From positions 124,001 to 188,000 of the forward strand of contig NZ_CP044218.1 of the NCBI RefSeq assembly GCF_008727715.1: DNA of 64,000 bases, written 5' to 3'. The notes under the pieces are model-generated. The model saw only the letters and a program-made list of their open reading frames with translations, was not told where the DNA came from and searched no databases. Origin of the DNA: Mesorhizobium terrae (lineage in GTDB: Bacteria > Pseudomonadota > Alphaproteobacteria > Rhizobiales > Rhizobiaceae). Shown in pieces: positions 44,001-51,613 of this stretch; the first letter of the stretch is position 1, and each line of letters begins with the position of its first letter. A program made the position numbers and the translations under genes.

Positions 44001-45821
44001 TCAGGCCGCTTTGCCCCGGCCGATCGTCAGGCCGAGATACAATGGATTGTCGAGTTCGGTGCCGAGTGCCGGGACCGGGCGTTCGCCAGCGTCGCCATAA
44101 CCGATGGCGAAGCGGACCTTGTTGATGGCGATGCGCGGCATCTTTGGCTGGAGCAGGTCAAACAGGCGGAACCGCTCGGCGAGTTCCGGATGTCGCGACT
44201 GGTAGCGAACGACGCAATCGGCCAGAACGCGATAGAAAACGGCCTCGTCGAACCCGTCGAAATCGGCCAGCGCGGCCGAGACGAAACGCAGCACGCTGGC
44301 GATGTGGCCGGTTTGCAGATGCTGGAAAAGATGCGCCGGCGGGCGCTTCTTCAGCGTGGCGCGCACCGCCGGATCGAGCGTGGCGAGTTCGACGAAATCG
44401 ACATCGACGAGATCGAGATCGCCCTGGAAATCCTTGACCGCGACGCCGACCGGGACATCGCCCTCGAGGATAACCGTGATGTTCTGCCCATGCGCGATGA
44501 AGCCGACGCCGTAGCGGCACAGGAAGTGGTAAAGCGGCACGAAGACGGTTGAGAACAGGCGCTCCAGCCAGGCTTCGTGACCGAGACCGGACAATTCGAT
44601 CAGCGCGCTGATGACGGGACGGCCGCCCGCATCGCATTGCGGGAGCGCGCCCATCATCATCGGTCGCCGCCCTTTCGGCAGCCCCTGCAACGGGCTTTCG
44701 CGCCAGATGGCACCCAGCATTTCGAGATGCTGGTAAGGCGCTTCGGGGATGCGCTCGAACTGTGGGTGCGGATAGAAGGCACCAGCCACCTCGCCCAGAA
44801 CCCGGACCGGTTCCAACGCCGGATCGGTTGCCGCCATCCCGGCCAGCCAGCGCGACAGTGCGGGGCCGATGTCCATGTATTTGCCGGGCACGCCGCGCCA
44901 GGCCGAGGTGTTGAGCACCGTGAGCGGCAGCTTCACATGCAGCGCCTCGGGCCGCGAGACATTGGCCAGCGTGCGCAAGGACTGCTGCGCGGCGAAACGA
45001 TCGCCGAACTGGCCGAGCGGGACGATGCGGCCGGCGGCGATCTCCCCGGCATAGGTTGCGGCGAGCATGGCCTGCCACTGCCAGGGATGGACCGGGACGA
45101 GCGCATGCGTGTCGGCGGAGATGCCGGCCGCATCGCGCGCGGCTTCCAGGCGCGCCCGCTCGCTACGGTTGAGCGCCGCATTGAGAAGTGCCGCTTCATC
45201 CAGACCGGCATCGAGCGACAGGCGCAGATGCGAGCGCGCCGCGGCGATCCAGAACAGCTGGAACTCCGATCCGAATTCCGGCGAATAGGCCTGAAATGCC
45301 TCCAGCCCCCAGCCGATGCGGCCCTTGTTGGCGGGAGCCTTCGGATGGCCGTCGAGCAGGCGCTGCAAATCGAGATCCGGCAGACGGGCAAGGTCGAAGG
45401 CGGTCAGCGGCTGGCGTTCGGCAAGAATGCGCGTATCGGCCATGAGGGTGTTGTAGAGCTCCCTGGCATAGGTGCTCAGCGTGGGCGCCGAGATGTCGAG
45501 CACGGTCCGCGCATCGACAAAGAAGGCGACGGCATCGTCGGCCGGCTTTTCCTCGGGCGCGGCCCGGACAAGCGTTTCGGGATCGATCGACAATTGACCC
45601 CAGATGCGCCGCGCCGCGCCGAAGCGGTAAGCGAGCCCTTCGCCGAGCGGCACTTCCCAACGCCTGTTGGCGGCATCGAGCGGGCGGGCGGTCAACACCT
45701 CCTCGTAGGTGAGCTCGGAGATCGCACGCGCCAGGATGGCGCGGTTGGCCCGCCGCCACAGCTCGCCGGTGACGACCCGCCCTTTCTGCAACGGGCCGAG
45801 CGCCATACCGGGCGCCGTCAC
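44001..45821 (-). CDS. NIS siderophore synthetase, IucA/IucC family (second synthetase)
   Basis: Predicted 606 residues from GTG 45821, which overlaps the acetyltransferase stop (GTGA). An open frame running further upstream is a shadow. Family features are HALVPVHPWQWQAMLA, the ATP/citrate-site region VKLPLTVLNTSAWRGVPGKY, and the C-terminal FERHUF-like segment ending in LYLGLTIGRGK. NRPS-independent siderophore synthetases condense citrate with hydroxamate-bearing amines using ATP. By gene order it corresponds to IucC, which would add the second acylated amine. Cytosolic. Confidence 0.92.
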   Translation of the reverse strand: MTAPGMALGPLQKGRVVTGELWRRANRAILARAISELTYEEVLTARPLDAANRRWEVPLGEGLAYRFGAARRIWGQLSIDPETLVRAAPEEKPADDAVAFFVDARTVLDISAPTLSTYARELYNTLMADTRILAERQPLTAFDLARLPDLDLQRLLDGHPKAPANKGRIGWGLEAFQAYSPEFGSEFQLFWIAAARSHLRLSLDAGLDEAALLNAALNRSERARLEAARDAAGISADTHALVPVHPWQWQAMLAATYAGEIAAGRIVPLGQFGDRFAAQQSLRTLANVSRPEALHVKLPLTVLNTSAWRGVPGKYMDIGPALSRWLAGMAATDPALEPVRVLGEVAGAFYPHPQFERIPEAPYQHLEMLGAIWRESPLQGLPKGRRPMMMGALPQCDAGGRPVISALIELSGLGHEAWLERLFSTVFVPLYHFLCRYGVGFIAHGQNITVILEGDVPVGVAVKDFQGDLDLVDVDFVELATLDPAVRATLKKRPPAHLFQHLQTGHIASVLRFVSAALADFDGFDEAVFYRVLADCVVRYQSRHPELAERFRLFDLLQPKMPRIAINKVRFAIGYGDAGERPVPALGTELDNPLYLGLTIGRGKAA

Positions 45822-46891
45822 AGCGGCACCTCGTGGAAGAAGCGCTCGCGCTCGCAGCACACCAGCATGGCGCGCTTGTGCGGGAAATCGAACTCCTTGA
45901 CCTTGTCGTAGGCGGCGTGGGCGCAATAGCTCAGCATCTTGTGGTTCGACGCGCGCGGTTCGCCGACGATGCGCTGGGTGCGGGGATCGTCCAGGAACAA
46001 ATAGTGCGTGACCGAGCGGAACAACGCCAAGGTCTTCGGCCGGCCGAGATGGCGCTTGTTGCCGATCAGCGCGTGCCAGCCGCGATCGTAGTCCTGCGGT
46101 TCGTAGCAGGGTCCGAGCCGATCCTCCTTGGCCCAGTAGAATTCCAGATAGCCGGTCGGCTCGCCGTCCAGGCTGGCGATGGCGCCGAAAATGTGTGGGT
46201 CCTGTTCCTGTGCGGAGAGATAGGCATTGAGCTCCTCGCGGCTCTGCGCCAGTTCCCAGAAGAAGGACACCCGGCCATCGTTCATCCAATCATGGAAGAG
46301 ATCGAGATCGCGGTGGCGGTCAATTGGCCGGAAAGCGATGGTGAGGCCAAGTTCCGGCAACCAGCGTTCATAAAGCATGCCGTTCGGGCGCGGCGGGCGC
46401 AGCGGCGGCAACCGGTCGGCCGGACCGATTCCGGTTTCGAGCGTGGGATAGGTGAGGTGCGAGGCCTGCCTGCGCCACAAAAGCGGCAATTGGTTGAACT
46501 TCGACCTCTCGACAATTGTGCGCTGTCTGCTGGCAACGGGTTCGTCGGTATGCGCCGTGGCGAGCGCGATCACCGGCCAGGCTTCCTCGACCGGTGGCAG
46601 CAGTATCTGCCTGACCTCGTGGAAACGACAAAAGATAGCGTCGGCCAGCGCCGCCAGCATCTGCGGCTGATCCCGCCGGCCCGGCTCGAAGGCAATGTCT
46701 TCGAGAAGCAGGCCCGCCTCATGCCGGGTGAGCGTCGCCCGTGCCATCGCGGCACCGACGGATGACGCGAGCTTGAGATGAGCGCCGTCGAAATGGACTT
46801 CGAAGGCACCGTCGTCCGACCCCAGATAGTGCTTGCTCGTGGCCAATATGCCGGCGGTTTCGCCGGGCCTTTCTCTCTGCTGGATGTTCAT
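45818..46891 (-). CDS. Siderophore N-acyltransferase (IucB/RhbD, GNAT fold)
   Basis: Predicted 357 residues. The C-terminal half is the AlcB/IucB-type GNAT domain: LTIAFRPIDRHRDLDLFHDWMN, FGAIASLDGEPTGYLEFYWA, GWHALIGNKRHLGRPKTLAL and CAHAAYDKVKEFDFPHKRAM. The enzyme transfers acetyl (or another acyl) from CoA to the hydroxylamine made by the monooxygenase, yielding the hydroxamate. The N-terminal ~150 residues look like a degenerate partner domain. It overlaps both its neighbours by four bases. Confidence 0.92.
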   Translation of the reverse strand: MNIQQRERPGETAGILATSKHYLGSDDGAFEVHFDGAHLKLASSVGAAMARATLTRHEAGLLLEDIAFEPGRRDQPQMLAALADAIFCRFHEVRQILLPPVEEAWPVIALATAHTDEPVASRQRTIVERSKFNQLPLLWRRQASHLTYPTLETGIGPADRLPPLRPPRPNGMLYERWLPELGLTIAFRPIDRHRDLDLFHDWMNDGRVSFFWELAQSREELNAYLSAQEQDPHIFGAIASLDGEPTGYLEFYWAKEDRLGPCYEPQDYDRGWHALIGNKRHLGRPKTLALFRSVTHYLFLDDPRTQRIVGEPRASNHKMLSYCAHAAYDKVKEFDFPHKRAMLVCCERERFFHEVPL

Positions 46892-48681
46892 GCAGGCTTC
46901 CTCGTGAAAAGCGGGTTTGGCATCTGGACGTAGCCGGCAAGCGGGTCGGTGACCTCAGTGTTTTCGTTGGTGTTTTTCAACGAAAACAGGAAATTGCCCT
47001 TGGTGCCGAGTGTCGGTGAACGGAGCAGATAGTCGAGACAGGCCAGGTTGCCGGATGGCCGCGCCGCGAGCCGTTCCAGCAGCCGCCGAAAATACGCGAG
47101 CAGGTCGTCCTCGCTGGAAAGCCCGGCATCGGCCAGCGCCGAGATAGCGGCAAAGACGCCGTTGATGACCAGGTAGTAGCCGAGCAATTGCGCGGCGGCA
47201 GGTGCGTCGAAGACGTGATCGCCCTTGCCGCCGGCCGAGGGCAGGTGCTTGCGCAGCAGCGGTAGGAATTCGCTGACATAGCCGGTGCCCTGGCAATCGC
47301 GGAAATAGAGCCGGTCCGGCCAGCCGTCATCCAAGCCCACGACGAGATTTTGCTGATGGGCGCCGAACAACAGTCCGAATTCAGAGAAGGCGAGGAAGAA
47401 AGGTTCGACCGCCACGTCCAGGAAACGCTCGAACCAGCGTTCGGCGGCGGCCTGCGGCTGCAACCCCTCCCGCTTCGCAACAAAATGAACGAGATCGGAC
47501 AGGTGGCTTTGCGCCTGGCCGGGGTGGCGCTCGCAAAGCGCGCCAAGCACCGCCGCCTTCGGCGCATCGCCGTGCCGGAAGGGATTCTCGCGAAACGAGA
47601 CGATCGTGCTAGCCAAAACGGCGCAGTCGAGGCCGTCGCGCAGCGCCATCCAGGCCGGCTCGCCAAGCACGGTAAGCGTCGGGCATTCTTGCGCCAACCG
47701 CTCGCCCAGAGCGCCTTTGATCAAGCTGTGCACGGACATGCCGCGGTCGCATTCGCGGCGCTCGATAACACGGCGGGAATTGGTGAGCTTGAGATCGAGC
47801 GAGAATTTCATCATCCAGTCGCAATCGGCGCAGTGAATGGTGCGCAGCGAGGTCGTCGCGCGCCAAGGCGGGCCACCGAGGCCGAGATCGCGCACCAAGC
47901 CAGCCTCGAACAATGCCTGCACCGCCGGCATCAGCATCAGCCGCGAGGCCTGCCAGGGATGCATGGGAAAAAGCCGCATGCCTTCGGCGCACTCGGCCTT
48001 TGCGAGCAGGCCGGTATCGCCGCCGGCGAGCCCCTGCACCATTCGCCCGACATCGTGTGGCGCGACGGAGCCGCTGACGAAGACATCTGGATGGACCGCC
48101 CACCAGCGCAACTGGAACGAGCCGCCATATTCATGGCCGAAGCGGCGCGAATCCTCGCTGGAGAATTCGTCGCGGCTCAGCGGCGTGGGGTGCACGGCGT
48201 GGCCGAAGCGCAGCGCGCTTTCCGCCCCGATGAAATCGGGAATACCGTCGGCGAAAGGCCGCACCTTGCCCCGCGCGGTCGCTACCTCTGCCACCGCCGC
48301 GACACTAGCCGCCGCACGCCGGAACAGGTTGAGCCGACTGGCCAGGCTGGAGTGTTCGCAGATGTCGGGCTCGCGCAGCAACATGGCGAGCACGTCGAAA
48401 AGGCCGATTTCGACCGGGTCGGTCCTGCCGCCCGACAGCAACCGCAGCGGCCCCGCGAAACCGTGATAGCCGACACTGGACCTGTGCCGCACCGGCACGA
48501 ACACCACGACATCGCTGGCCGGCAGATCGAGGACGAGAACCTCGGCCGCGCCGAGAGAGGAGGCAAAACGCGCGGCGGTATCGAAGCGGCAGCCGCCCCA
48601 CTCCCGGATCAAGGAATTGAGCAACCTGTCGACCGACGGCAATATAATGTCTTGTATTTCTCGATTTATATCAAAATACAT
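46888..48681 (-). CDS. NIS siderophore synthetase, IucA/IucC family (first synthetase)
   Basis: Predicted 597 residues. Signature regions are HPTPLSRDEFSSEDSRRF near 160 (substrate handling), RLFPMHPWQASRLM near 240, TTSLRTIHCADCDWMMKFSL with KLTNSRRVIER, and FGLLFGAHQQNLVVGLDDGW, all typical of IucA-type enzymes. As first gene of the operon it corresponds to IucA, which would join the first hydroxamate to citrate. The 83-base gap before the divergent MFS gene must hold the iron-regulated promoter. A TATGAT-like -10 for this gene reads at 48710-48705. Confidence 0.92.
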   Translation of the reverse strand: MYFDINREIQDIILPSVDRLLNSLIREWGGCRFDTAARFASSLGAAEVLVLDLPASDVVVFVPVRHRSSVGYHGFAGPLRLLSGGRTDPVEIGLFDVLAMLLREPDICEHSSLASRLNLFRRAAASVAAVAEVATARGKVRPFADGIPDFIGAESALRFGHAVHPTPLSRDEFSSEDSRRFGHEYGGSFQLRWWAVHPDVFVSGSVAPHDVGRMVQGLAGGDTGLLAKAECAEGMRLFPMHPWQASRLMLMPAVQALFEAGLVRDLGLGGPPWRATTSLRTIHCADCDWMMKFSLDLKLTNSRRVIERRECDRGMSVHSLIKGALGERLAQECPTLTVLGEPAWMALRDGLDCAVLASTIVSFRENPFRHGDAPKAAVLGALCERHPGQAQSHLSDLVHFVAKREGLQPQAAAERWFERFLDVAVEPFFLAFSEFGLLFGAHQQNLVVGLDDGWPDRLYFRDCQGTGYVSEFLPLLRKHLPSAGGKGDHVFDAPAAAQLLGYYLVINGVFAAISALADAGLSSEDDLLAYFRRLLERLAARPSGNLACLDYLLRSPTLGTKGNFLFSLKNTNENTEVTDPLAGYVQMPNPLFTRKPA

Positions 48682-48764
48682 CTCGATCGCCTAAAGTACT
48701 TGTAATCATAAAACTGCTGTGGAATTGGAATTACTCGAAATAATCCGCGGCAACTTGACGAAAC
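48682..48764. promoter_or_regulatory. Divergent promoter region of siderophore synthesis and MFS exporter
   Basis: An 83-base AT-richer gap. On the minus strand TATGAT at 48710-48705 can serve as -10 for the synthetase operon. I could not identify a confident RirA, Fur or Irr box by eye, although iron control is expected for this locus. Confidence 0.4.
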
Positions 48765-49952
48765 ATGACCCCACCCATTTCCACCACTGATACAAAACTC
48801 GTTCGACGCCTCGCACTCGGCGTCATGTCTATTGGTTTCGGCCAGTCGGCCTTCGTCGTGCTGATACCGCTGATCATGGCGCGGCTCGGGCTGGCGACCA
48901 TCGATCTTGGTCTTGCGGTGGCCGCGGGCACCCTCGCCTTCCTGGTCGGCGCGCCGTTGTGGGGCAGCGTCGGCGGCAGCATCGGCCATGGCCGCCTGAT
49001 GCGCCTGCTCGGGCTTGCCATGCTGGGTGCTCAGGCGCTTCTGGTAGCGCAATTGTTGATGGGGCAAAGCGCCTATGCTTTCGTGCTGGCCGGGCTGGTC
49101 GCCTCCCGGCTGATCTACGGTTTCGCGGCCGCCGGCGTGATGCCGACGGCTCAGGCTTGGCTCGCCGGCACGATCGAAGCCGAGCGTCGGCAAGCCGCCT
49201 TCGGCCTGCTCGGCGCCGGCCTCAATCTTGGCCGACTGGCCGGTTCGCTGGCGGGTGCGTTGGCCGCGATCACGGCGCAACTGACCGTGGCCTTGTTCGC
49301 CCTGGCGCCGCTGCTTCTGTGGCTGGCGCCCAAAGGCGCTACCAAGTTGGAACCGGGGGCCGTTGCCGTGCCGAGGCTCTCGCCGCTCGACCACCGCATC
49401 CTGCCCTTCCTGCTGATAGGCGTCAGCCTCACCGCCGGTTTCGGGCAGGTGCAGATCATGCTGGGGCCGCTGCTGCAATGGAAGCTCGGCCTCAATGCCA
49501 GCGGGGCGACCGCCGCAACGGGTGCCGCGCTGGCGCTGGTCGCCGTCGCCATGATCACGGTGCAGGTTCTTGCCATCCCTAGACTGCGCTGGAGCGAGCG
49601 CAGCGGCATTCTTGCCGGCACCGGATTGATCGTGGCCGGAATGGCCGGCCTCGTCATGGCGCAAGGTTATGGCGCTGGCGCCGCGGCGCTTGTGACGACC
49701 GGTTTCGGCACGGCCTTGGCGACGCCGGCCTATACGGCCTGGCTTGCGCGACGCGTCGACACCCAGGAACAGGGGGCGGCCGCCGGCTGGCTGTCGAGCG
49801 CCCATATTGTCGGGCAGACGGTCGGGGCCCTGGTCGGCGGCTTCGCCTTTCACCTGGCACCGATGCTGCCGCTGGTCGGTTGCGCGGGCCTGGCTGTCGT
49901 TGCGGCGGCAATCGCCGTCGCGCTGCGCGGACGCATGGAAACGCACCGCTGA
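48765..49952 (+). CDS. MFS transporter, probable siderophore exporter
   Basis: Predicted 395 residues with about 12 membrane helices. The loop 2-3 region is SVGGSIGHGRLMRLLG, a loose MFS G-x-x-x-D/R-x-G-R-R motif, and FGLLGAGLNLGRLAGSLAG follows helix 5. It is divergent from the synthetase operon and has no binding-protein or ATPase partners. In aerobactin and vibrioferrin loci an MFS protein (ShiF/PvsC type) exports the finished siderophore; this gene occupies that position. The export role is inferred from context and not from a diagnostic motif. Confidence 0.82.
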   Translation: MTPPISTTDTKLVRRLALGVMSIGFGQSAFVVLIPLIMARLGLATIDLGLAVAAGTLAFLVGAPLWGSVGGSIGHGRLMRLLGLAMLGAQALLVAQLLMGQSAYAFVLAGLVASRLIYGFAAAGVMPTAQAWLAGTIEAERRQAAFGLLGAGLNLGRLAGSLAGALAAITAQLTVALFALAPLLLWLAPKGATKLEPGAVAVPRLSPLDHRILPFLLIGVSLTAGFGQVQIMLGPLLQWKLGLNASGATAATGAALALVAVAMITVQVLAIPRLRWSERSGILAGTGLIVAGMAGLVMAQGYGAGAAALVTTGFGTALATPAYTAWLARRVDTQEQGAAAGWLSSAHIVGQTVGALVGGFAFHLAPMLPLVGCAGLAVVAAAIAVALRGRMETHR

Positions 49953-49972
49953 AACCATCAACCCGCGCGCGG

Positions 49973-51226
49973 TCATGAGATGGCCTCCGCCTGACGCTCG
50001 GCGGCCGCCGCGCTGCGCAGCATGCCATAGGTCATGATCACGGCGAGGCCTGAGATCGCAGTCGCCAGCACGAAAAGCGGGCCGTAGCCCAGAAGATCTG
50101 CGAGACGGCCGGCCAGCATCGAACCGACGAGATAGACGATGAGCTGGGCGCAGGACAGGATGGTGAAATCGGTGCCCGGCTGGTCGGACGAAGTGACCGA
50201 CATGAACAGGCTGTAGAGCGCGACGATTTCCATGTAACGCACCATCGTCTGCAGGAAGGAAGCGCCGAAGATTGGCGCGGCGCCCGTGAACAACGCGAAT
50301 GCGTGCAGCATGAAGATGGCGAAGCAGATGGTGCGCAGCCCACCAAGCAGCGCCAGCACCGTTGCCGAACCGTATTTGTGCAGGAGCAGCGCCGCGATGA
50401 AGGAGCCGCCGAGGCCAACGGTGACGGCGGCGCCACCGGAGAGATAGCCGATCCAGTCGAGCGGCACGCCGGCATCGACGAGATAGGCGCCCTCCATCGA
50501 CTTCACCAATCCTTCGCTGGCGCGGTAGACCAGCGCGATCCACAGGATCCGCCGCGCTTCGGGCCGGGCGAGGAAATTGCGGATCGACGGCTTGCTGAGC
50601 GCGGCCTCCGCAGTGCCGGCCGGGTCGGTCTCGCGCATGGCGAACGCGGCCACCAGCGGAATGAACGAAAGCGCCGCGATCGTGACCATGGCGGCGTCCC
50701 AGCCGAAGCGGTGATAGAGGACAAGGCCGAGCGTGCCGCCAATTACGACGCCAAGCGCCACGGCGCCGCCCTGGATGGCATTGCCGACAGGCCGGTCGGC
50801 CGGGTCGAGATATTTGGCGGCGTAACCGTCGGTGGCGATATCCTGTGCCGATAAAAGCATGGCGACGAAAAAGCCGATCCAGAAGATCGCCATGACGTCG
50901 GTGGGTTTGACGACAAGCATGCCGAGCAACGCCGCGATGATGCCAAGCTGGGTAATGATGACCCAGCTGGCGCGATGCGCCCGCGCGAACGGACGGTAGC
51001 GGTCAATCAAAGGCGCCCACAGGAACTTCAGCACCAGCGGCAGCATCAAAAGCGACAGCATGCCGATGGCGGTGCGCGAAACGCCCTGCTCGCGCAGGAT
51101 CGGCGGGATCGCGGCGGCGAACAGATAGGTGGGGATGCCCTGCGCCAGATAGAGCCCGCCAAGAACGGCGAAGAGCCGCATGCGCGAGTTGGCCGGCGAT
51201 ATGCGGGGCGACGCGACCGGGCTCAT
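49973..51226 (-). CDS. MFS permease, RhtX/FptX-like siderophore importer
   Basis: Predicted 417 residues, about 12 helices. The start region LFAVLGGLYLAQGIPTYLFA and the segment LLSAQDIATDGYAAKYLDPADR resemble the AmpG/RhtX/FptX group. RhtX and FptX carry ferric rhizobactin 1021 and ferripyochelin across the inner membrane as single proteins without an ABC system. It lies in one operon with the TonB receptor and a small STAS-like protein, which supports import. The stop is 20 bases from the convergent exporter stop. Confidence 0.88.
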   Translation of the reverse strand: MSPVASPRISPANSRMRLFAVLGGLYLAQGIPTYLFAAAIPPILREQGVSRTAIGMLSLLMLPLVLKFLWAPLIDRYRPFARAHRASWVIITQLGIIAALLGMLVVKPTDVMAIFWIGFFVAMLLSAQDIATDGYAAKYLDPADRPVGNAIQGGAVALGVVIGGTLGLVLYHRFGWDAAMVTIAALSFIPLVAAFAMRETDPAGTAEAALSKPSIRNFLARPEARRILWIALVYRASEGLVKSMEGAYLVDAGVPLDWIGYLSGGAAVTVGLGGSFIAALLLHKYGSATVLALLGGLRTICFAIFMLHAFALFTGAAPIFGASFLQTMVRYMEIVALYSLFMSVTSSDQPGTDFTILSCAQLIVYLVGSMLAGRLADLLGYGPLFVLATAISGLAVIMTYGMLRSAAAAERQAEAIS

Positions 51227-51603
51227 GCCGGCACCCTCCCCGCCAGATGCTGGGCCAGGAAAGCCTGCGCTTCGGCACGGTCGCGCGTTGCCAACAACGG
51301 GAAGGCGAACAGGCCCTGGAAGGTGCGCTGCATCTCCTCATCGGCGGTCGGGCGTACGATGGCGCAAGCGACGCAAGCGCGGTTCAGGCGTTCCCGGCTC
51401 GATTTGTACCAGAGATTCTGCGCCTTCTTCTGCTCCGGCGACAGCAAGATCGGTACGGCGAACTCGACGAGGAGGGCAAATCCCTCCTCCAGCGCAGTGA
51501 CCGCATGCAAGGCGGCGACGTAGCGTTCGGCGTCGTCCTCGCGCGCCGGTGCGAAGCCGGACAGTGTCGCGACCGATCGTTCGAGGGTGAGTGAAACGCT
51601 CAT
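51223..51603 (-). CDS. Small STAS/SpoIIAA-like protein in the siderophore uptake operon
   Basis: Predicted 126 residues from MSVSLTLERSVATLSGFAPA; the frame is open further upstream but that would overlap the receptor gene. The pattern is an N-terminal strand pair, helix YVAALHAVTALEEGF, strand ALLVEFAV, then LSPEQKKAQNLWYKSSRERL, VACAIVRPT, and a closing helix AEAQAFLAQHLAG. This is the layout of small SpoIIAA-like (STAS-fold) proteins. No catalytic motif. It overlaps the RhtX-like gene by ATGA and follows the receptor by ten bases, so it probably helps uptake or its regulation. Not a known component of described siderophore loci. Confidence 0.65.
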   Translation of the reverse strand: MSVSLTLERSVATLSGFAPAREDDAERYVAALHAVTALEEGFALLVEFAVPILLSPEQKKAQNLWYKSSRERLNRACVACAIVRPTADEEMQRTFQGLFAFPLLATRDRAEAQAFLAQHLAGRVPA

Positions 51604-51613
51604 GCCACCGCCG

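Noticed and set aside
48666..50543. 625-codon minus-strand frame across the MFS exporter gene
   Set aside because: Low-complexity Arg/Gln/Asp-rich shadow spanning two unrelated real genes.
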